A stretch of 64,000 nt of DNA from Bacteroidales bacterium (GTDB lineage Bacteria > Bacteroidota > Bacteroidia > Bacteroidales > JAUNSR01): positions 1 to 64,000 of the forward strand of contig JAUNSR010000017.1 in the NCBI GenBank assembly GCA_030539115.1, read 5' to 3'. A model generated the notes under the pieces. It was given only the letters and a program-made list of their open reading frames with translations, was not told where the DNA came from and did no database searches. The first letter of the stretch is position 1, and each line of letters starts with the position of its first letter. The position numbers and the translations under genes are program-made. This document shows positions 17,050-25,929 of the stretch, piece by piece.

Positions 17050-19470
17050 CTATTTAATCTTTCCAACCCTGAACACCTCTTTGCTGCCGTCACTTTTAGA
17101 CTTGGCTCCGATATAGAAATTGCCGGCATCTTCAACCCTAAATGTTATTGACAGAGATTGTGGCTTAAAGGTTGATATATCCTTTAAAACAACTATATTC
17201 TGTTTGTTGGTATCCTGCATAGGAGTTGCAGGCGTCATCTTGAGCAGCTTGTCGGTTGGAATCTTCTCCACATCCTTTTCAACAAAAATTTCGCCCTTAC
17301 CCTCACAATCAACATTTATTGTATGCTCACCTTTTTCAAGCCATACTCCCTGATAAACAATGCCACCCTCCTCGATAAGACATACGTTATCTATGACTTT
17401 AGAGTTTTTGCCGGTCCAATAGGACATATTGTTTTTGAAATCGCTGTTTTGAATTGTATCGCAGCTCTTAATACCGCAATCGGTGATTATATCAGATATT
17501 GTTATCGGATAAAGGCTGCATTCACTTCTATATACATTATTATATATCCTTACTTTTCTTACAGGTGAATAGTCGTCAATCTCTCCATTGTCGAAAGGCT
17601 GACGTCCAAAATATGGATTGTCAGGCCAAGTGCCGACAGAATAACCACCCTGAAGGTCGCAGTCATAAACATTGATATTGTCAATCTCCTGCCTTGACTG
17701 ATCCGGATTGTCCGTACCCCATGGTATAAAGGCTATTGCCTTTCCACCGCCTGAATGGATATAGCTGTGACTAACCTCGACATTGCTTATAGAATTGTTG
17801 TTGTCCGGCATTGATTTCCACCAAAGAACACCTCTCGGATCATCATAGCTCGACCATAACACTACACCGTCATCATTAGATTCAAGAAACACTCTCTCAA
17901 TCTTTACATTCTTTGTTCCCATGCCAATGCCCATGCCATCACCGCTGACACATTTCACCTCATGCATCTTTACATTGCCTATAAAAACATTCTCACATCC
18001 ATAAAAAGCAGTGTGATAATTGTTTGTCCTTACTATATCGAGGTTGCTCACCTCAACATTCCTACATCTGAAAATTCCAATCGGAATTACATGTATCCTG
18101 TCATCACAATTTGACCTGTAGTCCCCGTATTCCGGATTAAGACTCTCAATATCCAAAGAGCGTATCTTTCCGGGACCTGTAATCTTTATGTTTTCAGCAC
18201 CGGATGCCTGAACAAGAGGAAGATTCGAGACATGCATATTATGTGTCCAATTGATTCCCGGAATCACTCCTTCATGACCATATTTAGGCACATATTTGTA
18301 GTCAGTCTCATTCTGCGACTGCCAAAGAACAGCATTTTTACCAATATTAAACTCCACATTGCTCTTTAAAAGTATGTTTGTGGCAATATACCTCTTCCCA
18401 TATTTCTCATCACTGCCTGAAAGGACAACCTTTCCGCCGCCTCTTTGGCTGACATAATCAACAGCTTTTTGTATTGCATCAGTATCATCGCTAAATCCAT
18501 CACCTTTTGCGCCAAACATTGCAACATCTACCTCAATATGAGGAAGCTCAAACTCATATGGATTATTGCCGAAATCGCTCCAATTCTCAATATAAAAACG
18601 CGGGGAAATCTTCATAAAATCGTTGTCAGAATTTTTCACAACTGCCAAAAGTTGAGAACTAAGAAGAGATATCTCTCCCCCAACCAAAGATATGTCATCT
18701 ATAGAGAACTCCTGTGTTAGAGCTATCTCCTTTAAAAGCTCCATTTTTGATATATCATCTTCACCTTGTGCCATGGAGGTTTTATAGATTGTTATATTGC
18801 TGTATTGCTTTAATAAATTTTTTTCTATTTTACCCCTTATTACAACTTTACCATCTTTTGTCACACATTCAACAATGTTTCCCGCAAACGGCTCAATTTT
18901 GTCCTCCTGTTCAAAAGTTATCCTATCAATCTCAATCCGTCCCTCCAATTTTGATTTTTTTTTCTCATTCTCTATTATAGGCTCAAACCTTAACCCCCTT
19001 AGTCTGCCTTTTGCATAGTCATTGTCTGAGATATTAAAAAATACGCCTTTCATCTTCTCAGATTTGGGTATATCAAATACCTTTGATTTCTTCAAATCAT
19101 AAACAGAATCCTCCTCTGTGATAAAGCTAATCTTTATTTTATCGGCACTGCTCAGATTGTTCATAACTACAAAAAGAGTGTTTCTCTCCTCCAAATGAGG
19201 ATTATAGACAGAATTTCTGCTTCCCTTTAAATCGGGTGTCGAAAACCTGCCATCTGTAAAGAATGAGAAAACCAATTTGCCATCCTCAATCTCTATTTTG
19301 CCGTTTTCTACCGTGCAATTTTTTATTGCCTCATCACTGTCGAAAGTAAAATCTATCAAGGGCAGATCATCATATCCCCTATGAGGCGTTTTGTCTATGC
19401 CCGCATTCAAAAGATTTGAAGAGCAGACCAATGCTGTTGTAATAAATATATATTTTAAAATCTGTGTCAT
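17050..19470 (-). CDS. Secreted right-handed beta-helix protein, GH28/pectate-lyase-superfamily type
   Basis: Exported protein of 806 aa with a signal peptide (about 1-23). An N-terminal beta-rich region of about 300 aa precedes the beta-helix entry motif FGAKGDGFSDDTDAIQKA (319-336), typical of the pectate lyase superfamily and GH28. The helix runs to about residue 670 with repeated N-x-I/V turns and a candidate catalytic Asp pair at 533-534 (ESNDDGVVLW). The classical GH28 motifs (NTDG, GHG, RIK) are not all present, so polygalacturonase activity should not be assumed. The last 130 aa form a carbohydrate-binding-like beta domain. It is probably co-transcribed with the 372-aa gene 42 nt upstream. 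Which glycan it acts on is unknown. Confidence 0.75.
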   Translation of the reverse strand: MTQILKYIFITTALVCSSNLLNAGIDKTPHRGYDDLPLIDFTFDSDEAIKNCTVENGKIEIEDGKLVFSFFTDGRFSTPDLKGSRNSVYNPHLEERNTLFVVMNNLSSADKIKISFITEEDSVYDLKKSKVFDIPKSEKMKGVFFNISDNDYAKGRLRGLRFEPIIENEKKKSKLEGRIEIDRITFEQEDKIEPFAGNIVECVTKDGKVVIRGKIEKNLLKQYSNITIYKTSMAQGEDDISKMELLKEIALTQEFSIDDISLVGGEISLLSSQLLAVVKNSDNDFMKISPRFYIENWSDFGNNPYEFELPHIEVDVAMFGAKGDGFSDDTDAIQKAVDYVSQRGGGKVVLSGSDEKYGKRYIATNILLKSNVEFNIGKNAVLWQSQNETDYKYVPKYGHEGVIPGINWTHNMHVSNLPLVQASGAENIKITGPGKIRSLDIESLNPEYGDYRSNCDDRIHVIPIGIFRCRNVEVSNLDIVRTNNYHTAFYGCENVFIGNVKMHEVKCVSGDGMGIGMGTKNVKIERVFLESNDDGVVLWSSYDDPRGVLWWKSMPDNNNSISNVEVSHSYIHSGGGKAIAFIPWGTDNPDQSRQEIDNINVYDCDLQGGYSVGTWPDNPYFGRQPFDNGEIDDYSPVRKVRIYNNVYRSECSLYPITISDIITDCGIKSCDTIQNSDFKNNMSYWTGKNSKVIDNVCLIEEGGIVYQGVWLEKGEHTINVDCEGKGEIFVEKDVEKIPTDKLLKMTPATPMQDTNKQNIVVLKDISTFKPQSLSITFRVEDAGNFYIGAKSKSDGSKEVFRVGKIK

Positions 19471-19512
19471 GGTATCACGCTTAATTTTTCTTTCAGCTAT
19501 ATTCAGGTCACT

Positions 19513-20631
19513 CTATTCAACCCGTTCAAATGGAATATCGTTTAACCCATTCCATTTAAACAGCTTAAGCACTCCTCCATCACCTTTCTCAGTCTTGTTG
19601 TGAAGAGTAAAATAAAACAAGCCATTGCCAAGCGGGCAGATTCCGGTAGTACCGTAAGGATAATGCCAACCTCTTAGGAAAGGCTTTACAAAACCTGTTT
19701 CCATATAACTCACCCCATCCAAAGGTTTCTTTACAACCGGCTTGTTCTCGTCGACAGCAAAAAGCGTGTAATTTGGATAGCCCGTTTTTTTACCTGCATA
19801 ACATGCCATAAACCAGAGATTGGAGTTTTTGTCAAACGTGAGATTCTGAACACCATAGGAGGTATTGCCGGTTTTTACAAAGCATGTAAGATCCGGATTC
19901 CGAGGTCCGTTTCTATGCATATTCCCCTGACTTAGAGGTCTCTCATATTTCTTCCATTTTTTGGTATCATACTGCAAAAGCACCTGATAGTCGTTGTCGG
20001 TTCTGTTGACATCGCCATAAACGCCATAGGCTACGGTAAGATACATCTTGTCATCAGCCTGATTTAAATGTGGTCCGAACGACACACCGTCGATTCCACT
20101 GCATCCAAAACGATGTTTGACACTATTGCCACCAAAGCTTACATCTGCATTATAATCGTCGAGTACAGTCGGTAGATTCACAGTAGTCATAATGCCATCT
20201 TTCTCAGCACTCATATCTTCCTCGGTGATTTTGTCGACATCAAAAATTGCTATATAAAATGCACTACCGTTAAGAGCCGAGGCATTTTTGCTTTTTAAGA
20301 TTCCCTTGCCAATCTCATCATCCTTATATTCAAGCGAGCCGTAAACTCTGCCCTCCTCCTTATTGAATGTAAGACAGCCAAGATGTCCCAAAAGCCCTGT
20401 CACAGAGCCAAGCACACGTCCATTCATATCGACCTTTACAAGCATGGTGGTATAGGAAACATACATGCAATTGTTTTTATCATCATAGGCAATCCCTTGG
20501 ATATGGCCCGACTTGTATGATGGAAGAGTTATTTCACTTGGAAAGGACTGAGCTTTGATATTGCAATTGTAAGATGAGATAAGGGAAAAAAGAATTGCAA
20601 TAAAAACGGTGTAAGTTTTTATTCCCGACAT
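19513..20631 (-). CDS. Secreted protein of unknown function, beta-propeller-like
   Basis: Predicted 372-aa exported protein. I start at the ATG at 20631, which gives a clean signal peptide (ending NIKAQ) and fits a TAnnTTTG box 43 nt upstream; the open frame extends to 20685 without a signal. The sequence has recurring strand-turn patterns with Tyr, Gly and Asp (HIQGIAYDDKNNCMYVSY, NSNLWFMACYAGK) as in beta-propellers of the SMP-30/NHL kind, but I recognise no defined family or catalytic motif. It ends 42 nt before the beta-helix gene and is probably co-transcribed with it, so a role in the same glycan process is possible. Confidence 0.6.
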   Translation of the reverse strand: MSGIKTYTVFIAILFSLISSYNCNIKAQSFPSEITLPSYKSGHIQGIAYDDKNNCMYVSYTTMLVKVDMNGRVLGSVTGLLGHLGCLTFNKEEGRVYGSLEYKDDEIGKGILKSKNASALNGSAFYIAIFDVDKITEEDMSAEKDGIMTTVNLPTVLDDYNADVSFGGNSVKHRFGCSGIDGVSFGPHLNQADDKMYLTVAYGVYGDVNRTDNDYQVLLQYDTKKWKKYERPLSQGNMHRNGPRNPDLTCFVKTGNTSYGVQNLTFDKNSNLWFMACYAGKKTGYPNYTLFAVDENKPVVKKPLDGVSYMETGFVKPFLRGWHYPYGTTGICPLGNGLFYFTLHNKTEKGDGGVLKLFKWNGLNDIPFERVE

Positions 20632-20673
20632 TTTATTAACATGTTTAACTATGATATTACTAATTACCTGATG

Positions 20674-20681
20674 CAAAAGTA
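20674..20681 (-). promoter_or_regulatory. Candidate -7 box for the 372-aa secreted protein gene
   Basis: The minus strand reads TACTTTTG, a full match to the Bacteroidota -7 box TAnnTTTG, 43 nt before the chosen start codon. No good -33 box was found at the usual spacing. Confidence 0.4.
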
Positions 20682-20694
20682 TCAAAGTTTAGTT

Positions 20695-21096
20695 TTATTC
20701 GCTATCATTCTCATCTTTTAATCTTCTGTGTCTTGAAAAATCCATGCTGTTCATTGACTCCCGAAGCTTCTTGCTTGGCACAAAACAGATCTTCTTAACC
20801 TTGAGATTTCTTGGATTAGATTTGTAGGTTTCACAATTGTCAGCCTCCAATGTTACTGAAAAACGCCCCAGTTTTGGTATATACACTTTGCGTCCCATCA
20901 TCAGATTGTCAATTATCGACTGATAAAGCGCCTCCATCACACCCGCAATATCGGCTGTCGTTACAGAGCAGGATGAACTGATGTTTTTGCATATCTCATC
21001 CTCACTTGCCGGCAACACTTTCAAAAGTCTTGGGTGGTAACCTGATTTTCTTGTACTATTATCCGGATTTTCGAATAGATCATACTTTGCTGCCAT
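20695..21096 (-). CDS. HU-family DNA-binding protein (Bacteroidota HU-like type)
   Basis: Small DNA-binding protein of 133 aa. After a leader of about 35 aa comes the HU/IHF-like fold: helices with TTADIAGVMEALYQSIIDNL, then the strand VYIPKLGRFSVTLEA and the basic arm NPRNLKVKKICFVPSKKL. This matches the HU-related proteins of Bacteroidota, which are longer than E. coli HU and have a weaker arm motif. Such genes are present in many copies per genome and most have no assigned role; nucleoid binding is the general expectation. It has its own long upstream region (21097-21796), with a possible -7 box at 21166-21173. Confidence 0.85.
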   Translation of the reverse strand: MAAKYDLFENPDNSTRKSGYHPRLLKVLPASEDEICKNISSSCSVTTADIAGVMEALYQSIIDNLMMGRKVYIPKLGRFSVTLEADNCETYKSNPRNLKVKKICFVPSKKLRESMNSMDFSRHRRLKDENDSE

Positions 21097-21165
21097 AATA
21101 TCAGATTTAAATGATAAATACTTATTTATATTGCCCTCTATTGCAACTCATTGAATATCAATAAA

Positions 21166-21173
21166 CAAATATA
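21166..21173 (-). promoter_or_regulatory. Candidate -7 box for the HU-like gene
   Basis: The minus strand reads TATATTTG, matching TAnnTTTG, 70 nt before the start codon. No -33 box at the usual distance was found. Confidence 0.4.
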
Positions 21174-21769
21174 ATATAATTATCCATTTTTTAATTGTAA
21201 TCAATCATTTTTTTATGAATGTAAAGTATGTTATATTAATAACTTAAGTATGTATCTAATGTATCTTAAGATACTTTGCAAACTATCTTTAGTAACTTGT
21301 TGATGTTACTTGAGTCAGAAAGAAAAATTGACAATGAAAAATTAAAAGAGAGGGATGGAAAAAATTTTAAACCCGATTAAGATAAAGCACAAAACAAAAT
21401 AAAGCATTTATGTTTAAATAAAGCAGCAAGAAATAATATTTTAGTATTAATGCCTTATTACTAAACTATAATGATTCAACATATAATAAAGTCTATTCAA
21501 TGCTTTAGCATTCATAGATTGGTTTACCAATAGTGATATAAGATTAATGACAGAGAGACATTCATGAATGGCATTGATTATTCTTATTATAAGAACAGCA
21601 AGATTAATGATTGAATACAAATACACAACCCAAAATAAAACTCAAAAGATTTTACAAGAGTTTGATATTATTTATAATTCATATAATTAGATCTATATAA
21701 CTCTTAATCTACAACATACTTTATAACAATATTTTAACAGCCAAACTCTCCGTCTTTATTTTTGATTAG

Positions 21770-21777
21770 TAATTTTG
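21770..21777 (+). promoter_or_regulatory. Candidate -7 box for the LruC-domain gene
   Basis: TAATTTTG matches TAnnTTTG. It lies 19 nt before the start codon, which would give a very short leader, and no -33 box is clear. Confidence 0.3.
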
Positions 21778-21796
21778 TATAAAATTATCAATCATC

Positions 21797-23806
21797 ATGA
21801 AGAAGCAATTAATATTTTACATCAGTTTATTTTTCATGGCTGTATCATGTAATGACGATTACGAAGCCATTGATTCAGATCCTACCAAACTCGACACAAA
21901 CTTTACATTCTCCACAAGGAAAGAGATAACAATCGATTTATTGGCATTAAATCCATTGGGTGAGAAATCAGAAAATGTCCTTGTAAGTATTTATTCCGAA
22001 TCGCCATACAAGGAGATTTCAAACGAGAGCGATGATGCAGATTTAAAATCTGATGTCAGTCCCGTTTATTCAGGCTATACCGATGCTGCCGGTAAATTAA
22101 CAAAGAAGATTTCAATCTCTTCGTCAACCTCCAAACTATATATTGTACCTGTCACCTTAGGTTTTGGCTCCATGAAAGAGGTCACTATATCAGAACTTGG
22201 TAAAGAGATTGTTTTGCAGGGCAAAACTGCTGTATTGAATACGGGTGTTAACTCTACAAAAGCCTCAAATGAAATATTCAGAGACCAAATTTCTGTTGGC
22301 AGAAACTATAAGTTTTATCATTATTTCAATGAAAGTGAATTGAATGTCAGTGACGGGTCGTTAAACTTAAACTCCGGAGTGGTAAGCTATGAAAAACTTT
22401 CTCCTGAGTTTCTAAACTATATTGACCATTATTTCCCTGAAAAAGAGCAGAACTATTCAGGCGATGAAGAGGATACTGATTTTAAGATCACCGATGAAAA
22501 TGGAGCAGAAATATGGATAACCTATATAGGCGATGGCGGATTTACCAACAAAAACCCAAAGGTGTGCAACGGATTATACTATTACAGCTATACCGACAGC
22601 AATATTCCCGACAAATCTTATTCTGCCAATTATATTGCCAAATCTGATTATGCCCTGACTGCAATTTTTCCTAATGTGAATCCGGGGTATATCGTACCCG
22701 GCACAAGGGTTCAGTTATTGTACTACAATAAAGAGACAGGGAAATATCAGAGCACATTTCCTAAAGGCTCGTATGTGGGTTTTGCCTTAAATCACATGGG
22801 CTACAATTACAACAATACAGTCAATGACATTCTTGGTTTTTCATTGGCACAGACCAATAACAATCCAAGCTGCACGACAAAGAAATTTAATTCTGACAAA
22901 AAGACTCACGGCATTATCCACTGGGATATAAGCCACAGTTGCTATATTCTTGGAATGGAAAGAAAAGGAGATGATAATGACTTCAACGACTTGGTAGTGA
23001 AAATCACATCCAATCCTATAAGACTTGGTCAAGTGGGAAGTGTTGACCCTGTTGACAACAATGAAATATCATATTCCCGCGAAGGAACTTTAGCATTTGA
23101 AGACAATTGGCCTCAAAAAGGAGATTATGACTTCAATGACTTCGTAACGAACTATAAATATTCATTTGTAAAAAGCGAAAGCTCCAATAATATCACTGCT
23201 ATTGTGCTTTCGTTTAAAGTTGCGGCAATAGGCACAGCCTCAACAAACGGCTTTGGCATTCAAATCCCTTTAAACCGGAATTTGATAAGCAATGCGTCTG
23301 ACTTTAACATCGAAGAGGACAATGGAAAATCGACACTTATTATCTACAATAATGTAAGAGAATCATACAATAATGCAGGAGGTATTATAAACGCCTCTAA
23401 AGGTTCAGGAACAAAAGAGGGCACAGAGAAAACTATAAGATTAGAGTTAACAATGCCTATTCATGAATCCTCGATATTGTTTGATGACTTGAACCCATTC
23501 CTTTTTGTTCAAAACAGGGAAAGAGAAATACATCTTGTAGATTATAAGCCTACATCAAAAATGGACATGTCTCTTTTTGGGACCAAAGACGATAAGTCGT
23601 CAGTAGAAAACAATGTTTTTTATCGTATGGATAATCAAAAACCTTGGGCTTTGGATATTTGTGATAAAAACTGGAGATGGCCATACGAGAATCTTTCAAA
23701 TGGCATCGAACTTGCCTATCCTAAATTTGTCAGCTGGTATACTGAATGGAAGAAAGGCGATGTGGTTAATTGGACCGGAGAGGCGAAAGAGGAGTATTTG
23801 TGGTAG
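21797..23806 (+). CDS. LruC-domain surface lipoprotein
   Basis: Lipoprotein of 669 aa with lipobox MAVSC (Cys18). The N-terminal part holds a beta-sandwich with TDAAGKLTKKI, like a carboxypeptidase-regulatory fold. Two acidic loop motifs are clear: GDDNDFNDLVVKI (about 391) and KGDYDFNDFVTNY (about 447), the DUF4114 and LruC/DUF4842 signatures that resemble calcium-binding loops. The C-terminal region fits the LruC domain known from Leptospira and from many Bacteroidota surface lipoproteins of unknown role. It is a lone plus-strand gene between two minus-strand blocks, with 700 nt of non-coding DNA before it and a convergent fucosyltransferase gene after it. Attachment or envelope function is a guess. 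Confidence 0.8.
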   Translation: MKKQLIFYISLFFMAVSCNDDYEAIDSDPTKLDTNFTFSTRKEITIDLLALNPLGEKSENVLVSIYSESPYKEISNESDDADLKSDVSPVYSGYTDAAGKLTKKISISSSTSKLYIVPVTLGFGSMKEVTISELGKEIVLQGKTAVLNTGVNSTKASNEIFRDQISVGRNYKFYHYFNESELNVSDGSLNLNSGVVSYEKLSPEFLNYIDHYFPEKEQNYSGDEEDTDFKITDENGAEIWITYIGDGGFTNKNPKVCNGLYYYSYTDSNIPDKSYSANYIAKSDYALTAIFPNVNPGYIVPGTRVQLLYYNKETGKYQSTFPKGSYVGFALNHMGYNYNNTVNDILGFSLAQTNNNPSCTTKKFNSDKKTHGIIHWDISHSCYILGMERKGDDNDFNDLVVKITSNPIRLGQVGSVDPVDNNEISYSREGTLAFEDNWPQKGDYDFNDFVTNYKYSFVKSESSNNITAIVLSFKVAAIGTASTNGFGIQIPLNRNLISNASDFNIEEDNGKSTLIIYNNVRESYNNAGGIINASKGSGTKEGTEKTIRLELTMPIHESSILFDDLNPFLFVQNREREIHLVDYKPTSKMDMSLFGTKDDKSSVENNVFYRMDNQKPWALDICDKNWRWPYENLSNGIELAYPKFVSWYTEWKKGDVVNWTGEAKEEYLW

Positions 23807-23834
23807 GAAAGAATTAATTAATGAACAATTTTTT

Positions 23835-23871
23835 AAGGGGGAGGGAATATTTTATTTAACTATTTCCCCTT
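23835..23871. terminator. Possible convergent terminator between LruC and fucosyltransferase genes
   Basis: An inverted repeat AAGGGG / CCCCTT with a long loop lies where the two genes meet, partly inside the last codons of the fucosyltransferase gene. A T-rich stretch follows on the plus strand. Support is modest because of the long loop. Confidence 0.4.
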
Positions 23872-24742
23872 TATTATTTATTTTGGTCCAATTGTCTTTA
23901 TAGAAAAAAGGGCTGTCATCTTTATTTAAGACTTTAGATGGACAAACTATAATCTTAGAGTCTGTCTCTCCAAGAAAAGCTCCCCACCATGAGAATGTAG
24001 AATTAGCAATAATAATATGGTCTGTCAATGACATAAGATACATATCCCAAAAACTTTCTTTCCCATTATTACCATCTATATATAAATATTCATTTATTGA
24101 TAATCCTGCATCTTCAAGTAAATTTGATGAATATTCTTTATCGTCCGAAAAGACAAAAAATTTTATTGGTTTAGATGATACCTTTATTTTCTGTTTTATA
24201 TATTGAATTGCACTTTTGTAATAAGCTTTAGTTGCTATATTACCATAAAGGTCGTTATTAGTAATATAATCTCCTCCCCTTATATGAATGGATACAGATT
24301 CATATTTACATATTTCTTTCTCCATTTCGATCACATATAGTGTTCTAAATTTAACAGGGAAAGAAAAAACAGATCTAATGCGGGCTTCCAATTTAGAAAA
24401 ATAATTATATGACTGCCAATACCCTATATAATAGGACAAGAGATATTTAGAGGGCTTTGGTTTAAGTATAAGAGTATTTACATCTTCAAAAACATAATTG
24501 AACAACCTATTTAAAGTAAATCTATTCAAAAGCAATCTTTCAAATAATGGTTTTGATGATGGAAGATTAATATTAAATATGGTTTCAAGTTCAGAACCAT
24601 ATCTTTCATGCTTTGCCGGGTTTATGGGCCTTATAAAAACTGTATTATTATTTCTTTGCTCTTTTAGTGAGAGATAATAAGAATATATGAACATTTGGTT
24701 GCCAAGACCTCCCTGCATCTGAACAATTATATAATTTCTCAT
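23852..24742 (-). CDS. Alpha-1,2-fucosyltransferase, GT11
   Basis: Glycosyltransferase of 296 aa that should move fucose from GDP-fucose to a galactose-type acceptor. The GT11 marks are present: GGLGNQMF at residues 11-18, the GDP-binding motif SIHIRGGDY (H153, R155, D158) and the C-terminal NSTFSWWGAFLG. Length is normal for bacterial GT11. It is the last gene of the polysaccharide locus and its start overlaps the upstream GT2 stop by 4 nt. It implies that the exported glycan carries fucose. No GDP-fucose synthesis genes (gmd, fcl, fkp) are in this window, so the donor must come from elsewhere. Confidence 0.92.
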   Translation of the reverse strand: MRNYIIVQMQGGLGNQMFIYSYYLSLKEQRNNNTVFIRPINPAKHERYGSELETIFNINLPSSKPLFERLLLNRFTLNRLFNYVFEDVNTLILKPKPSKYLLSYYIGYWQSYNYFSKLEARIRSVFSFPVKFRTLYVIEMEKEICKYESVSIHIRGGDYITNNDLYGNIATKAYYKSAIQYIKQKIKVSSKPIKFFVFSDDKEYSSNLLEDAGLSINEYLYIDGNNGKESFWDMYLMSLTDHIIIANSTFSWWGAFLGETDSKIIVCPSKVLNKDDSPFFYKDNWTKINNKGEIVK

Positions 24743-25755
24743 ATGGCTTTACAGTTTTTATTTAACATGAAATTTGTTTTGAACAAAAGTGATGCTATAT
24801 TTAACAAATGCATGTAAGGAGATAATAGCCAATATGGTAATAATAATGACAATACAAAACAAACTCTTGTAATATCTTTATTCAATAAATATTTCAATAT
24901 CAATGGTAAATAAAAAGGTTTTATTTCCTTTCTATAATTTATTATTAAAATTTTATCAATATTATTCAACAATGCTTTCTTTATATCAACAAAATAGCTA
25001 TCTAAAATATACGAATATATTTCTATATTTTCATATTGTATGGAGATATCTAACATTTCAAGTATCCCAAGCATTTCACCCTCAAAATTTTTTTTATTAT
25101 AACTACTCGTTATAGAATTATCCCTTTTTACATAATAATAGGTTGATTTATTAATTATGTACATTGAATCAGCTTTTAAGGCTAACATAAATGTCCATAA
25201 GACATCTTCATGAAGAATGCCATCTTTAAAAAACAATTTATTATCTAAAATAAAATTTCTATTCAATAGTTTATTCCAGGCAACTAAAGGCCAATAATTA
25301 TTTAAATATTTACTTAGTATAATTTCATTTCCAATAAATGCTCCATTAGCTGAAAGAGGTTTATGAACCAATGATTTATTCTCCAATAATATAGAATGCT
25401 CTCCTAAAACTATATCAAATCTATTATTATCTATTTCTTCAGCCAATGTACTAAGACAATCTTTTGTAATAATATCATCACTATCCATAAAGAATATATA
25501 ATCTCCTGAAGATAATTCAATTCCCTTATTTCTGGCAGCCGATAATCCTTTATTAACAGCTTGTTCAAATAATACTATGTTTAGATGTCTTGTCGTTTTT
25601 ATTATTTCATTTATTATATTTAAACTATTATCCTGTGTCGCATCGTTTATTATTATGATTTCATAATCATTATAATCTTGGTTTATCAGACTTAGAAATG
25701 ATTTATAAACGAATTTTTCCACATTATAAACAGGGAATATTACAGATATTTTCAT
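24739..25755 (-). CDS. Glycosyltransferase family 2
   Basis: GT-A fold transferase of 338 aa. The N-terminal 220 aa hold the GT2 core: SVIFPVYNVEKFV, IINDATQDNS, AARNKGIELSSGDYIFFMDSDD (the last four residues being the DxD-type metal site), and a HEDVLW motif near residue 182. The C-terminal 100 aa end with a hydrophobic stretch (SLLLPYWLLSPYM) that may associate with the membrane. The donor sugar cannot be read. It overlaps the fucosyltransferase gene by 4 nt and has a 174-nt upstream gap that holds a possible weak copy of the dispersed repeat. Confidence 0.9.
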   Translation of the reverse strand: MKISVIFPVYNVEKFVYKSFLSLINQDYNDYEIIIINDATQDNSLNIINEIIKTTRHLNIVLFEQAVNKGLSAARNKGIELSSGDYIFFMDSDDIITKDCLSTLAEEIDNNRFDIVLGEHSILLENKSLVHKPLSANGAFIGNEIILSKYLNNYWPLVAWNKLLNRNFILDNKLFFKDGILHEDVLWTFMLALKADSMYIINKSTYYYVKRDNSITSSYNKKNFEGEMLGILEMLDISIQYENIEIYSYILDSYFVDIKKALLNNIDKILIINYRKEIKPFYLPLILKYLLNKDITRVCFVLSLLLPYWLLSPYMHLLNIASLLFKTNFMLNKNCKAI

Positions 25756-25783
25756 TCAAAACAATCTATCTTTACTTTAAATC

Positions 25784-25810
25784 ACAAATATTACATTTGT
25801 ATACCTTTTA
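25784..25810 (-). repeat. Possible degenerate fifth copy of the dispersed leader repeat
   Basis: The plus strand reads ACAAAT, 5 nt, ATTTGTATACCTTTT, against ACAAAT, 5 nt, ATTTATATACCTTTT in copy 3. Its distance to the downstream start codon (31 nt) is close to that of the other copies (33-34 nt). The outer parts do not match, so this may be only a shared core site or chance. Confidence 0.35.
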
Positions 25811-25929
25811 TGCATGTCTAATCTTTCGATAATTAGATAGAATCTTAAAAAACATCAAAAGTATTAAAACATAAGGCATCTATTATTAATCAATCAATAG
25901 GTTTTAGTTTACGTAATGGCGTAATGACT

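Larger units (their letters stand above)
21097..21796. other. Long AT-rich intergenic region between HU-like and LruC genes
   Basis: About 700 nt between divergent genes with no credible coding frame. It contains short direct repeats (AAGATTAATGA at 21540 and 21600; ATAAAGCA-type repeats near 21380-21430) and candidate -7 boxes at each end. Nothing else could be assigned. Confidence 0.5.
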
